A DNA stretch of 25,368 bases, from the NCBI GenBank assembly GCA_017612655.1, contig JAGAFM010000068.1, positions 1 to 25,368 of the forward strand. The letters run 5' to 3'. Source of the stretch: Clostridia bacterium. GTDB taxonomy: Bacteria > Bacillota > Clostridia > Oscillospirales > CAG-272. Of the stretch, positions 1 through 7,705 are shown piece after piece (position 1 is the first letter of the stretch; each line of letters opens with the position of its first letter). A program made the position numbers and the translations under genes. The notes under the pieces were generated by a model. It had not been told where the DNA came from. It made no database searches and was given only the letters and a program-made list of their open reading frames with translations.

Positions 1-465
1 CGTGGGTGCGAAACAGAATAATTCGAGAATCCGACGAACTGGGTCGGGGTGCAGAGCCTTGAGAGAGAGGGCAGGCAGCTAAAGAAGATAACTCTGGACT
101 AAAGCAGCAGTCTGGACTTCACGTACAACGCGGACGGGATCCGCACCTCCAAGGTTTACACGAACGCCGGGAACACGACTACGCACTCCTATCTGCTCGA
201 CGGAGCCCGGATTCTCAAGGAAACCGTCTCGGGCGCTTCCTCCTACACTCTCTACTTCTTTTATGGCGCGGCAGGGAGTGTCACGGGGCTCGAGTACAAC
301 GGAACCTCCTACTATTTCCAGAAGAATCTGCAGTGAGATATTATCCGAATCTGCGACACCTCTGGGAACACGGTAGTCCAGTACACCTACGACGCATGGG
401 GCAAACTGCTCTCGACTACCGGAACCCTCGCAGGCACGCTCGAATTGAGAAATCCCTTCCGTTAA
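1..465 (+). pseudogene. Decayed Rhs/YD-repeat core protein gene, partial
   Basis: One reading frame (frame 1) gives recognisable Rhs core sequence across the whole stretch: NPTNWVGVQSL near 28-60, LDFTYNADGIRTSK from 112, YYFQKNLQ before 333, DIIRICDTSGNTVVQYTYDAWGKL directly after it, and NPFR at 451-462. The frame is interrupted by TAA at 19-21, TAA at 100-102 and TGA at 334-336, and ends at TAA 463-465. The TGA sits where Rhs proteins normally have Gly (QGDI), so it is probably GGA mutated to TGA. The usual continuation after NPFR (YRGYYYD and the RYYDP repeat) and any toxic tip are missing. Rhs proteins are large surface or secreted polymorphic toxins; this fragment cannot make one. It starts outside the window. 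Confidence in family is high; whether it is an orphan cassette or a fully dead gene cannot be told here. Confidence 0.85.
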
Positions 466-618
466 CTTCTTTGTGAGAAACAGCCTATACACCGGTAATG
501 TCTTTCTGCATGCTCCTGCGCCACCCCACCAAGCCCTCTTCCCGCCGTCTCTCCGAACCGCTTGTCTGCAGGTAAAAACGTTCCTCTGAGAGAATTCGAC
601 AACAGGAGTGATATCTGA
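466..618 (+). other. Intergenic gap before the FGGY kinase
   Basis: No gene is visible. A weak promoter-like pair, TTGTGA (474-479), 17 nt, then GGTAAT, is the best candidate for driving the kinase but matches consensus poorly. An AGGAG ribosome-binding site at 604-608 precedes the ATG at 619 by 10 nt. Confidence 0.35.
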
Positions 619-2196
619 ATGATCAATCTGAATGAAACCGTTCTCGGCATCGAACTGGGATCCACAAGGATCAAGGCCGTACTCATTGACCGGGAGCACA
701 AGCCGATCGCTTCCGGCTCCTTCGAATGGGAAAATCAGCTCCGGAGCGGAATCTGGACCTACGACATAGACGACGCGGTCGCGGGACTCCGGGCCTGCTA
801 TTCCGACCTGAAGCGTCAGGTTCAGGACCGTTACGGCGTACTGCTCACGACGGTTGCCGCAATCGGCATTTCCGGGATGATGCACGGGTACCTTCCGTTC
901 GACCGGGAAGGGAAACTGCTCTGCCCCTTCCGCACATGGAGAAACCGGATGACCGCGGAGGCGGCCGAACGGCTTTCCGCTCTTTTTGACTTCAATATTC
1001 CTCAGCGCTGGAGCATTGCCCATCTGTATCAGGCCATGCTCCGCAGCGAGCCGCATCTGAGCAGGCTCGCGAAAATACAGACGCTTTCGGGTTATATCCA
1101 CCGTCTGCTGACCGGAGAGTACGTCGTAGGACTGGACGAGGCCTCGGGCATGTTTCCCATCGATGAAAAGACGGGAGGCTTCCGTTCCGATCTGCTGGAC
1201 CGGTTCGACAGTCTCGTTCGGGACGAAGGCTATTCTTTCTCCATCCGGGACGTCCTCCCTGCTCCGCTTCCCGCAGGCGCATCGGCGGGTTATCTGACGC
1301 AGGAAGGGGCGGAACTGCTCGACCCCGAGGGAGATCTTATTCCGGGGATCCCCTTTGCCGCTCCGGAGGGCGACGCCGGAACCGGCATGGTAGCAACCAA
1401 TTCCGTCCGCGTCGGGACCGGAAACGTTTCGGGAGGCACTTCCGATTTCGCCATGATCGTCGTGGAGCGGCTTCCCGGCGTCCACGAGGAAATCGATATG
1501 GTCACAACCCCTTCGGGACTGCCGGTTGCCATGATTCACTGCGCAAACTGCACCTCCGACATCAACGCATGGGTGGAACTCTTCTCGGAATTTGCGGAGA
1601 AGACCGGGAATCCCGTGGAAAAGGGCGATCTCTATGAATTGCTGTTTCAGGAAGCCCTGAAGGGAGAGCCGGACTGCGGCGGACTGCTCAGCTACAACTA
1701 CTATTCCGGGGAGGGGATCACGCATCTAAGCGAAGGGCGCCCCGTATTCGCACGCACTCCCGACAGCCGCATGACCCTTCCTAATTTTATGAGAAACCAT
1801 CTGACTTCCGCTCTTGCAACTCTGAAAATCGGATTGGAAATACTTCTGCGTGATCAGAAGGTCCCCATTGATTCCCTCACGGCTCACGGCGGTTTCTTCA
1901 AAACCAAAGGGGTCGGTCAGCGAATCCTTTCCGCGGCGACAGGTGTTCCCGTCTCCACTTTGGAAACATCCGGAGAAGGAGGGCCGTACGGAATGGCACT
2001 GCTGGCTGCCTATCTGGCCTGGAAAACCGACGGCGAATCACTGGAAGAATATCTGGATCATAAAGTGTTCTGCTCCGCGAAACGCACCACTGTCCTTGCG
2101 GAACCGGAAGAAATCGATGGGTTCAACCGGTACGTCGACAGATACAGAAAGGCCTTCTCGGTCGAGTGCGAGGCAGTTCGGACAATAGATCTCTGA
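619..2196 (+). CDS. FGGY-family carbohydrate kinase
   Basis: The predicted product of 525 residues has the two-domain FGGY sugar-kinase layout (ATP-dependent phosphorylation of a sugar or polyol in the cytoplasm). The N-terminal phosphate-binding segment is GIELGSTRIKAVLID (residues 10-24), with Glu where many members have Asp. GDAGTGM around Asp252 matches the place of the catalytic base, and the C-terminal nucleotide-binding part includes AHGGFFKTKG and a glycine-rich EGGPYGMA. Length is normal for the family (about 500). The start is fixed by AGGAG 10 nt upstream. No sugar isomerase, aldolase or transporter lies beside it, so the substrate cannot be inferred; the next gene has its own promoter. 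No clear terminator follows the stop. Family call is firm, substrate unknown. Confidence 0.88.
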   Translation: MINLNETVLGIELGSTRIKAVLIDREHKPIASGSFEWENQLRSGIWTYDIDDAVAGLRACYSDLKRQVQDRYGVLLTTVAAIGISGMMHGYLPFDREGKLLCPFRTWRNRMTAEAAERLSALFDFNIPQRWSIAHLYQAMLRSEPHLSRLAKIQTLSGYIHRLLTGEYVVGLDEASGMFPIDEKTGGFRSDLLDRFDSLVRDEGYSFSIRDVLPAPLPAGASAGYLTQEGAELLDPEGDLIPGIPFAAPEGDAGTGMVATNSVRVGTGNVSGGTSDFAMIVVERLPGVHEEIDMVTTPSGLPVAMIHCANCTSDINAWVELFSEFAEKTGNPVEKGDLYELLFQEALKGEPDCGGLLSYNYYSGEGITHLSEGRPVFARTPDSRMTLPNFMRNHLTSALATLKIGLEILLRDQKVPIDSLTAHGGFFKTKGVGQRILSAATGVPVSTLETSGEGGPYGMALLAAYLAWKTDGESLEEYLDHKVFCSAKRTTVLAEPEEIDGFNRYVDRYRKAFSVECEAVRTIDL

Positions 2197-2245
2197 TGGA
2201 ATCAAAACAAATCGAGGTAAAACTATTATCGGTTTCCCTAAACTC

Positions 2246-2274
2246 TTTACAATTCCCTCAAAAAGGTGTATAAT
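2246..2274 (+). promoter_or_regulatory. Sigma-A-type promoter for the pduL unit
   Basis: TTTACA at 2246-2251 and TATAAT at 2269-2274 are separated by exactly 17 nt, giving a leader of about 65-70 nt before the pduL ATG. This is a near-consensus vegetative promoter and marks the three downstream genes as a unit separate from the FGGY kinase. Confidence 0.8.
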
Positions 2275-2346
2275 AACTCGGTTTTCCGGGAATCCCCGGA
2301 GCCTTGTTCCCGTTTTATATTTCATCCCAAAGAAGGAGAGGAAGAT

Positions 2347-2922
2347 ATGGAAAACAAAATCTTAGTGGAAACCTCCGCCCGCCACGTTCACCTGACAAAA
2401 GAACACCTCGAGATTCTGTTCGGCGAAGGGCATGAACTGACTGTCAAAAAGATGCTCAGCCAGCCCGGACAGTTCGCATGCGAAGAACGGGTGACGCTCG
2501 TCGGTCCGAAAAAGAGTATCGATCGAGTCTCGATTCTCGGCCCGATCCGTCCGGACACGCAGGTTGAGATTTCCTTCACCGATGCACGCTCGCTCGGAAT
2601 CGATGCTCCGGTTCGGGAGTCCGGTGATATCAAGGGTTCGGCAGGATGTAAAATCGTCGGCCCCTGCGGAGAGATCGAGATCACCGAAGGGGTAATTGTC
2701 GCAAAAAGACATATTCATTTCACTCCCGAGCAGGCTGAAGCCTACGGCGTCTCCGACAAGCAGATTGTCAAGGTTGAAATCGACTCCGCCGACCGGAAAA
2801 CGATCTTTGACGACGTAGTCGTCCGCGTAAAGGCGTCCTTCGACGCCGCCATGCACATCGATACGGACGAAGCCAATGCCGCATGTGCCTTCGGTACCTG
2901 CTACGGAACCATCATTCTCTAA
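2347..2922 (+). CDS. pduL: Phosphate propanoyltransferase (PduL family)
   Basis: The 191-residue product matches PduL-type phosphotransacylases, which exchange acyl-CoA and acyl-phosphate (acetyl or propanoyl) using zinc. The family's metal ligands are visible as SARHVHL (His13, His15), KRHIHF (His122, His124) and MHIDTDEANA (His170). There is no N-terminal extension of the type that targets PduL to microcompartments: the protein begins almost directly at the SARHVHL block, and no shell genes are nearby, so a cytosolic role in acetate or propionate metabolism is more likely. The start is chosen at 2347 because AAGGAG lies just upstream; a longer reading from 2266 would begin inside the promoter. 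It is first in a unit with the NifU-like and GGGtGRT genes. No acetate kinase gene is seen in the window. Confidence 0.9.
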   Translation: MENKILVETSARHVHLTKEHLEILFGEGHELTVKKMLSQPGQFACEERVTLVGPKKSIDRVSILGPIRPDTQVEISFTDARSLGIDAPVRESGDIKGSAGCKIVGPCGEIEITEGVIVAKRHIHFTPEQAEAYGVSDKQIVKVEIDSADRKTIFDDVVVRVKASFDAAMHIDTDEANAACAFGTCYGTIIL

Positions 2923-2951
2923 GAAAGGATCAGAGAAAGGAGATCTCAATC

Positions 2952-3656
2952 ATGATTCAGTATTCTCAGGCTGTTGAGGCAATGTGCACCGTTGCGAAGG
3001 GTCCGAAGCACGGTCCCGCGCCGATCCCGGAAGAAGGCCTCTGGGTTCAGGCAAAGGAGATCAAGGACATCTCCGCCTACACGCACGGTGTAGGCTGGTG
3101 CGCTCCCCAGCAGGGCGCCTGCAAACTCTCCCTGAACGTCAAGAACGGCATTATCGAGGAAGCTCTGGTGGAAACCATCGGCTGTTCCGGCATGACCCAT
3201 TCCGCCGCCATGGCAGCGGAAATCCTTCCCGGCAAAACCATTCTCGAGGCGCTGAACACGGACCTCGTGTGCGACGCAATCAACACCGCGATGCGGGAAC
3301 TGTTCCTCCAGATTGTCTACGGACGGAGCCAGTCCGCCTTCTCCGAAAACGGTCTGACCGTCGGCGCCGGCATGGAGGACCTCGGAAAAGGTGCCCGCTC
3401 CATGGTCGGAACGATGTACGGAACCAAGGCAAAGGGCGTCCGCTATCTTGAAATGACCGAAGGATACTGCACGAAGATGGCCCTGGACGAAGAAGATCAG
3501 GTCATCGGATACGAATATGTCAGCCTCGGCAAAATGACCGACTTCATCAAGAAGGGCGACGATCCCACGACCGCATACAACAAGTCGATCGGCCACTACG
3601 GAAGATTTTCTCCGGAAGACGGCGCTGTCCGTTACATTGATCCGCGGGTAGAATGA
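2952..3656 (+). CDS. NifU/IscU-like scaffold protein (partner of GGGtGRT protein)
   Basis: The product has 234 residues. The segment TIGCSGMTHSAAMAAEIL with PGKTILEAL (residues 75-100) resembles the IscU/NifU N-terminal fold around its second ligand cysteine, and GVGWCAPQQGAC (46-57) lies where the first ligand is expected. So Cys50 or Cys57 and Cys78 are candidate Fe-S ligands. I do not see the third IscU cysteine in its usual setting, nor the Asp next to the first one. The C-terminal 100 residues extend beyond a standard IscU (about 130 residues). The ATG at 2952 has GGAGAT upstream. It lies 29 nt after pduL and 17 nt before the GGGtGRT gene. Family membership is moderately sure; a role in building or carrying Fe-S clusters is inference, as no cysteine desulfurase is adjacent. 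Confidence 0.72.
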   Translation: MIQYSQAVEAMCTVAKGPKHGPAPIPEEGLWVQAKEIKDISAYTHGVGWCAPQQGACKLSLNVKNGIIEEALVETIGCSGMTHSAAMAAEILPGKTILEALNTDLVCDAINTAMRELFLQIVYGRSQSAFSENGLTVGAGMEDLGKGARSMVGTMYGTKAKGVRYLEMTEGYCTKMALDEEDQVIGYEYVSLGKMTDFIKKGDDPTTAYNKSIGHYGRFSPEDGAVRYIDPRVE

Positions 3657-3673
3657 GGAGAGGAGGAGTAATA

Positions 3674-4672
3674 ATGGAACTGTTTGAGAACTATGAAAGA
3701 CGGGAAGCGAAAATCCTCTCCGTTCTGAAGGAATACGGAATCTCCTCCATCGAGGAGTGCCGGGACATCTGCGCCAAGGTAGGCGTGGATCCTTACACCA
3801 TCACCCAGGAAACCCAGCCGATCTGCTTTGAGAACGCAAAGTGGGCCTATACGGTCGGTTCCGCCATCGCCATCAAATCCGGATGCAAAAAAGCAGCGAA
3901 CGCTGCTGCAGCCATCGGAATCGGACTGCAGAGCTTCTGCATCCCGGGGTCCGTTGCCGAAAACCGGAAAGTGGGACTCGGACACGGAAATCTCGGAAAG
4001 ATGCTTCTTTCCGAGGAGACGGAATGCTTCTGCTTCCTGGCCGGACACGAATCGTTCGCCGCTGCGGAAGGCGCCATCAAGATCGCGCTGAACGCCAACA
4101 AGGTTCGTTCCAAGCCCCTTCGCGTCATCCTGAACGGTCTGGGCAAGGATGCCGCCATGATTATCTCCCGCATCAACGGATTTACTTTCGTGGAGACGGA
4201 ATTCGATCCCTACACCGAGGAAGTCAAGGTAGTTTACGAACGCCCCTACTCCAAGGGACCGAGAGCCGCCGTCAAATGCTACGGAGCGGACAACGTTCCG
4301 GAAGGCGTCGCAATCATGCGTCTGGAGAATGTCGGCGTTTCCATCACCGGAAACTCAACCAACCCGACGCGCTTCCAGCACCCCGTCGCAGGAACCTATA
4401 AAAAATGGTGCACGGAAAACGGGAAGGAATACTTCTCCGTCGCTTCCGGCGGAGGCACGGGCAGAACGCTTCATCCGGACAATATGGCAGCCGGCCCGTC
4501 CTCTTACGGCATGACGGATACCATGGGAAGGATGCACTCCGACGCCCAGTTCGCGGGTTCCTCCTCGGTTCCCGCACACGTGGAAATGATGGGCCTGATC
4601 GGAATGGGCAACAACCCGATGGTCGGTGCGACCGTCGCATGCGCAGTCGCCGTGGAAGAAGCCCTGAAGTAA
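3674..4672 (+). CDS. GGGtGRT family protein, function unknown
   Basis: The 332-residue product contains the signature GGGTGRT at residues 259-265, inside the conserved block SVASGGGTGRTLHPDN, followed by a conserved C-terminal region GRMHSDAQFAGSSSVPAHVEMMG. This is the family named after that motif; its function is not established to my knowledge. There is no signal peptide or membrane segment, so it is probably cytosolic. Cysteines at 33, 51, 71, 89, 118, 120, 202, 246 and 323 could bind metal or a cluster, but I see no standard cluster motif. The start at 3674 follows the strong AGGAGG at 3660-3665; an earlier ATG at 3653 overlaps the stop of the upstream gene (ATGA) and is less likely. 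The tight link to the NifU-like gene suggests the two proteins work together. Confidence 0.85.
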   Translation: MELFENYERREAKILSVLKEYGISSIEECRDICAKVGVDPYTITQETQPICFENAKWAYTVGSAIAIKSGCKKAANAAAAIGIGLQSFCIPGSVAENRKVGLGHGNLGKMLLSEETECFCFLAGHESFAAAEGAIKIALNANKVRSKPLRVILNGLGKDAAMIISRINGFTFVETEFDPYTEEVKVVYERPYSKGPRAAVKCYGADNVPEGVAIMRLENVGVSITGNSTNPTRFQHPVAGTYKKWCTENGKEYFSVASGGGTGRTLHPDNMAAGPSSYGMTDTMGRMHSDAQFAGSSSVPAHVEMMGLIGMGNNPMVGATVACAVAVEEALK

Positions 4673-4690
4673 TCCCCCGCAAAACACAAG

Positions 4691-4728
4691 AACTCCCGCT
4701 CCATAATCTGGATCGGGAGTTGTTTTTT
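4691..4728 (+). terminator. Rho-independent terminator, probably bidirectional
   Basis: AACTCCCG (4691-4698) pairs with CGGGAGTT (4714-4721), extended by TCC/GGA across one mismatch, and is followed by a T run. It ends the pduL unit. On the other strand it lies about 30 nt past the stop of the converging kinase gene and is followed by a weaker T-rich stretch. Confidence 0.85.
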
Positions 4729-4754
4729 GTTCGGAAATCCGGGCACGGTACGGA

Positions 4755-5480
4755 TCAGATCCGGTTGACCTGAATATGACGGTCGTATGGGGCAAACGGG
4801 CCGTTGCAGAGCTCCTTCATCAGAGCGTCGTAGGACGCATCCCGAAGCTCGTCCGTGCTGGCTTCAAACACGAACAGCCTGTCGACGTTGGTCCCTTTGG
4901 AGAGGTCCGGTGCGTCCACGTTTTCTCTCGCAACGTAACCGTCCAGATCGGTATACACGTTCTTGTCGCGCTCTGCCGCCTTGGGGTCTTTTGCCAGACG
5001 GTTGAGCAGACGGTTCTTCAGTTCCTCCTTGGAGATGTGAACGAAGATGACGAAGAACTCGCAGTCTTCCTGATCGAAGATCGTGCGAAACTCTGCAAAC
5101 GCGGGGCAGTCGCCAGCCGCCTCCTTTTTCAGTTCAGAGGTATAAGGCGCATTCACAATGACAAAATCGTTGAACTGAAGTCCCTTGATCAGAATGTCGC
5201 GCGTGGAAACGTACTCGGGATTTCGGATGTAATCCTTAAAAAACTGGCTGTGACGGTCGCGTTTTTCCAGCGTGTCGAGGGAATAGGGCAAATCCTCCCG
5301 TCCCAGATCTTTCACAGCGTCGAACGTCGCGTTGGAGGTCGGCACGAGATCGTCCTTGTCGAAATAGTAGCAGCCCGGATGATTTTTGGCGATATTCAGG
5401 GCGAGCGTGGTTTTCCCGGAGCCCACCGGACCGGAGACGATCACAAAACGTTTTTTAAAAGGTCTGGCTGACTGATGCAT
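4755..5480 (-). CDS. P-loop kinase/ATPase, zeta-toxin-like fold, substrate unknown
   Basis: The 241-residue product has a Walker A motif GPVGSGKTT at residues 17-25, followed by the acidic YYFDKDDLVP near residue 40, a layout typical of small-molecule kinases of the AAA_33/zeta-type P-loop group. A later VIFVHISKEELKNRLLNRL segment resembles the lid region of such kinases. There is no membrane segment. The ATG at 5480 is preferred because GAGGAG lies 8 nt upstream; an ATG at 5504 would add eight residues but has no site. The gene has its own consensus promoter and stands alone, convergent with the GGGtGRT gene and divergent from pepF. No antitoxin-like partner gene is beside it, so a toxin role is not supported. 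Substrate is unknown. Confidence 0.72.
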   Translation of the reverse strand: MHQSARPFKKRFVIVSGPVGSGKTTLALNIAKNHPGCYYFDKDDLVPTSNATFDAVKDLGREDLPYSLDTLEKRDRHSQFFKDYIRNPEYVSTRDILIKGLQFNDFVIVNAPYTSELKKEAAGDCPAFAEFRTIFDQEDCEFFVIFVHISKEELKNRLLNRLAKDPKAAERDKNVYTDLDGYVARENVDAPDLSKGTNVDRLFVFEASTDELRDASYDALMKELCNGPFAPYDRHIQVNRI

Positions 5481-5520
5481 GTTTCTGACTCCTCTTTCTG
5501 TCATATTCTTTCAAGCGGTT

Positions 5521-5549
5521 ATTATACTCCTGCCACCCGATTTTTTCAA
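5521..5549 (-). promoter_or_regulatory. Promoter of the P-loop kinase gene
   Basis: Read on the minus strand, TTGAAA (5549-5544) and TATAAT (5526-5521) are 17 nt apart. Transcription would start some 35 nt before the ATG at 5480. Confidence 0.75.
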
Positions 5550-5708
5550 GCCTTTTTTTACTTTTCACTCTCCAAACCCGAAAAGAGGGAGGAAGAAGCG
5601 TCGGATTGGAATTCCGGCCTGGTTTTCTTGAAACAAGCGAACTGAAGCAAACGATTCTTCTGCCGCAGGAAACGCCGTGCGCCCTTTCCTTTCCTTGCTT
5701 CGAAGGAA

Positions 5709-5737
5709 TTGACTTGCCCGCACAGATCTGTTATAAT
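5709..5737 (+). promoter_or_regulatory. Promoter of pepF
   Basis: TTGACT (5709-5714) and TATAAT (5732-5737) are spaced by 17 nt, about 40 nt before the pepF ATG. Together with the opposite-strand promoter at 5521-5549 it explains the 296-nt gap between the two divergent genes. Confidence 0.82.
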
Positions 5738-5776
5738 ATAGCCGAAACCAAACGAATCATGAAAGGAAACCGAATC

Positions 5777-7558
5777 ATGTCAGATCAAAAAACGCTGGAT
5801 CCGTCCGTCTGCTGGGATCTCTCGCCGATCTTCGCAGACCGTGCCGCATGGGAAGCCGCTTACCGGGAAGCCGAGCAGGCCGTTTCCAAACTTCCCGCCC
5901 TGCGCGGGACACTCGCCGCTTCCGCCGATTCCCTGAAGCGTGCGCTGGACAAGCTGAACGAGACCGCGGAAAAAGTAACCCTCGTCTACCTTTATGCCAA
6001 CCTCAGCAAGTGTAAGGACAACGGCAATCCGGATTATCAGGAGATGGAGGGAAAGGCGCTTTCCCTTTATGTTTCTTTCTCCGGAGCGGTTTCCTTCTTT
6101 GATCCGGAAGTCCTCTCCTTCGAGGAGTCCGTCCTTGAATCGTACCGGAAGGATCCCGGTCTTTCCGATTATCTTCACATCCTCGACGATACCGTTCGTG
6201 CGAGGAATCATACGCTGGATGAAGAGAGAGAAAAGATGCTCGCGCTTCTCGGTGACGCTTCCAGCGCTCCGTCCGATATCTTCAACATGTTCGAGGCGGT
6301 CGATCTCACGTTCCCGGACGTGGAGGATGAGAGCGGGAAGAAGGCTCCCCTGACGCACGGGTCCTTCGGCATCTTCCGCGAATCTGCGAACCGGACGGTT
6401 CGGGAAACGGCGTTCCGCGTGTATCACAGCGCTTTCTCCGGCTTCCGCAATACCCTCGCCGCGACCTATGCCGGTTCCGTAAAAAATGACGATTATTACG
6501 CAAAAGTCCGCGGATATTCCTCCTCCGTCGAGAGGGCGCTCTTTTCCAATAACGTCCCTGTCTCCGTCTATCAGGCGCTGATCGAAGCCGTTCACGACAG
6601 CCTTCCGATCATGAAGGATTATCTCGAACTCCGGAAGCAGGCTCTCGGTCTGGAAGAGCTGCATCTTTACGATCTCTACGCTCCTATCGTGGACGATATC
6701 GACTACCCCGTTTCTTACGAGGAGGCGAAGGAAATGGTTCTGGAGGCGACGAAGCCGCTCGGCGAGCGGTATCAGTCCCTTCTGAAGGAAGCGTATGCCA
6801 ACCGGTGGATCGATGTATACGAGACCAAAGGCAAGACGACCGGCGCGTTCTCCTGCGGCGTCTATGGCGTTCATCCCTACGTACTCCTGAACTACTCCGG
6901 ACGGCTGGACGATGCCTACACCCTGGCGCACGAACTCGGTCACTCCATGCATTCCTACTTCTCCTCCGAGGCCAACAGCTTCGCCAACCACGATTACCGG
7001 ATTTTGGTCGCAGAAGTCGCTTCGACGGTCAACGAGGTTTTCATGACCCGGTACCTTCTGAGCAAGGAAACGGACAAGAAGCGCCGCGCCTACATTCTGA
7101 ACCAGTTCCTGGAAGGGTTCCGGACGACCGTATTCCGCCAGACGCTGTTTGCGGAATTCGAGTGGAAAGCACACGAACTGTATGCCTCCGGTACGCCGCT
7201 GACCGCGGATGTTCTGGGCAAACTCTACCACGATCTGAACGCGCTGTATTACGACGGTGCCGTCATCGACGACTTCATGGATATCGAATGGGCGCGGATC
7301 CCGCACTTCTACAATGCGTTTTACGTCTATCAGTACGCGACTGGATTCTGCTCGGCGGTCTCGATTGTGGAAAAGATTCTCTCCACGAACGATCCGTCCG
7401 ACTACCTGCTGTTCCTCTCGAAAGGCGGTTCCGACTATCCGCTGGAAGAACTAAAGATCGCAGGTGTGGATCTGACGAAGCCCGACGCCGTCTGTCAGGC
7501 CATGTCGGTCTTCCGCTCTACGCTGGACGAACTGAAGGAACTGCTGACTCTCCCCTGA
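5777..7558 (+). CDS. pepF: Oligoendopeptidase F (M3 family zinc metallopeptidase)
   Basis: The 593-residue product matches PepF in length (about 600) and content. The zinc-binding HELGH motif is at residues 385-389 within YTLAHELGHSMHSYF, with a further conserved ANHDYRILVAEVASTVNE carrying the third ligand Glu downstream. The C-terminal YQYATGF block is also typical. The enzyme cuts short cytoplasmic peptides during peptide recycling. The start at 5777 has GAAAGG 10 nt upstream; an in-frame ATG at 5759 is possible but has no spaced site, and longer readings would run through the promoter. It is transcribed alone from the promoter at 5709-5737 and ended by the hairpin at 7643. No signal peptide. 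Confidence 0.94.
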   Translation: MSDQKTLDPSVCWDLSPIFADRAAWEAAYREAEQAVSKLPALRGTLAASADSLKRALDKLNETAEKVTLVYLYANLSKCKDNGNPDYQEMEGKALSLYVSFSGAVSFFDPEVLSFEESVLESYRKDPGLSDYLHILDDTVRARNHTLDEEREKMLALLGDASSAPSDIFNMFEAVDLTFPDVEDESGKKAPLTHGSFGIFRESANRTVRETAFRVYHSAFSGFRNTLAATYAGSVKNDDYYAKVRGYSSSVERALFSNNVPVSVYQALIEAVHDSLPIMKDYLELRKQALGLEELHLYDLYAPIVDDIDYPVSYEEAKEMVLEATKPLGERYQSLLKEAYANRWIDVYETKGKTTGAFSCGVYGVHPYVLLNYSGRLDDAYTLAHELGHSMHSYFSSEANSFANHDYRILVAEVASTVNEVFMTRYLLSKETDKKRRAYILNQFLEGFRTTVFRQTLFAEFEWKAHELYASGTPLTADVLGKLYHDLNALYYDGAVIDDFMDIEWARIPHFYNAFYVYQYATGFCSAVSIVEKILSTNDPSDYLLFLSKGGSDYPLEELKIAGVDLTKPDAVCQAMSVFRSTLDELKELLTLP

Positions 7559-7642
7559 ATCCGGCCTTCTGCGGGATGCGGAACAGACCTTCTTTCTGTC
7601 CCTCCGACCCGCATCCGTCCTCATTGATCGGTTTCTGAAAAT

Positions 7643-7700
7643 CAGGCTGCTTCCTCCCCGGAAATCATTCGGAGAAAGGAAGCAGCCTGTTTCGTTTTTC
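7643..7700 (+). terminator. Bidirectional terminator between pepF and the Nudix-DUF523 gene
   Basis: CAGGCTGCTTCCT (7643-7655) pairs perfectly with AGGAAGCAGCCTG (7677-7689), followed by TTTCGTTTTTC on the plus strand and by ATTTTC on the minus strand. It lies between two converging genes and can serve both. Confidence 0.85.
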
Positions 7701-7705
7701 GTTTT

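Noticed and set aside
1..465. Stop-codon reassignment to explain the Rhs stops
   Set aside because: Both TAA and TGA occur inside the remnant while all intact genes in the window end at such codons at the expected places.
79..1725. Open minus-strand frame of 548 codons opposite the Rhs remnant and the FGGY kinase
   Set aside because: It lies antisense to a firm kinase gene, has no ribosome-binding site and its sequence is low in order (many Arg, Gly and Val), as expected from the codon bias of the real gene.
2347..2922. Bacterial microcompartment locus around pduL
   Set aside because: No shell protein, aldehyde dehydrogenase or diol dehydratase gene is nearby and the encapsulation-type N-terminal extension is missing.
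4755..5480. Zeta-type toxin of a toxin-antitoxin pair
   Set aside because: No small antitoxin-like gene lies on either side, and the gene has its own strong constitutive-looking promoter.
5780..7306. Open minus-strand frame of 508 codons opposite pepF
   Set aside because: Antisense to a complete oligoendopeptidase F with all motifs; no family match and no start signal.
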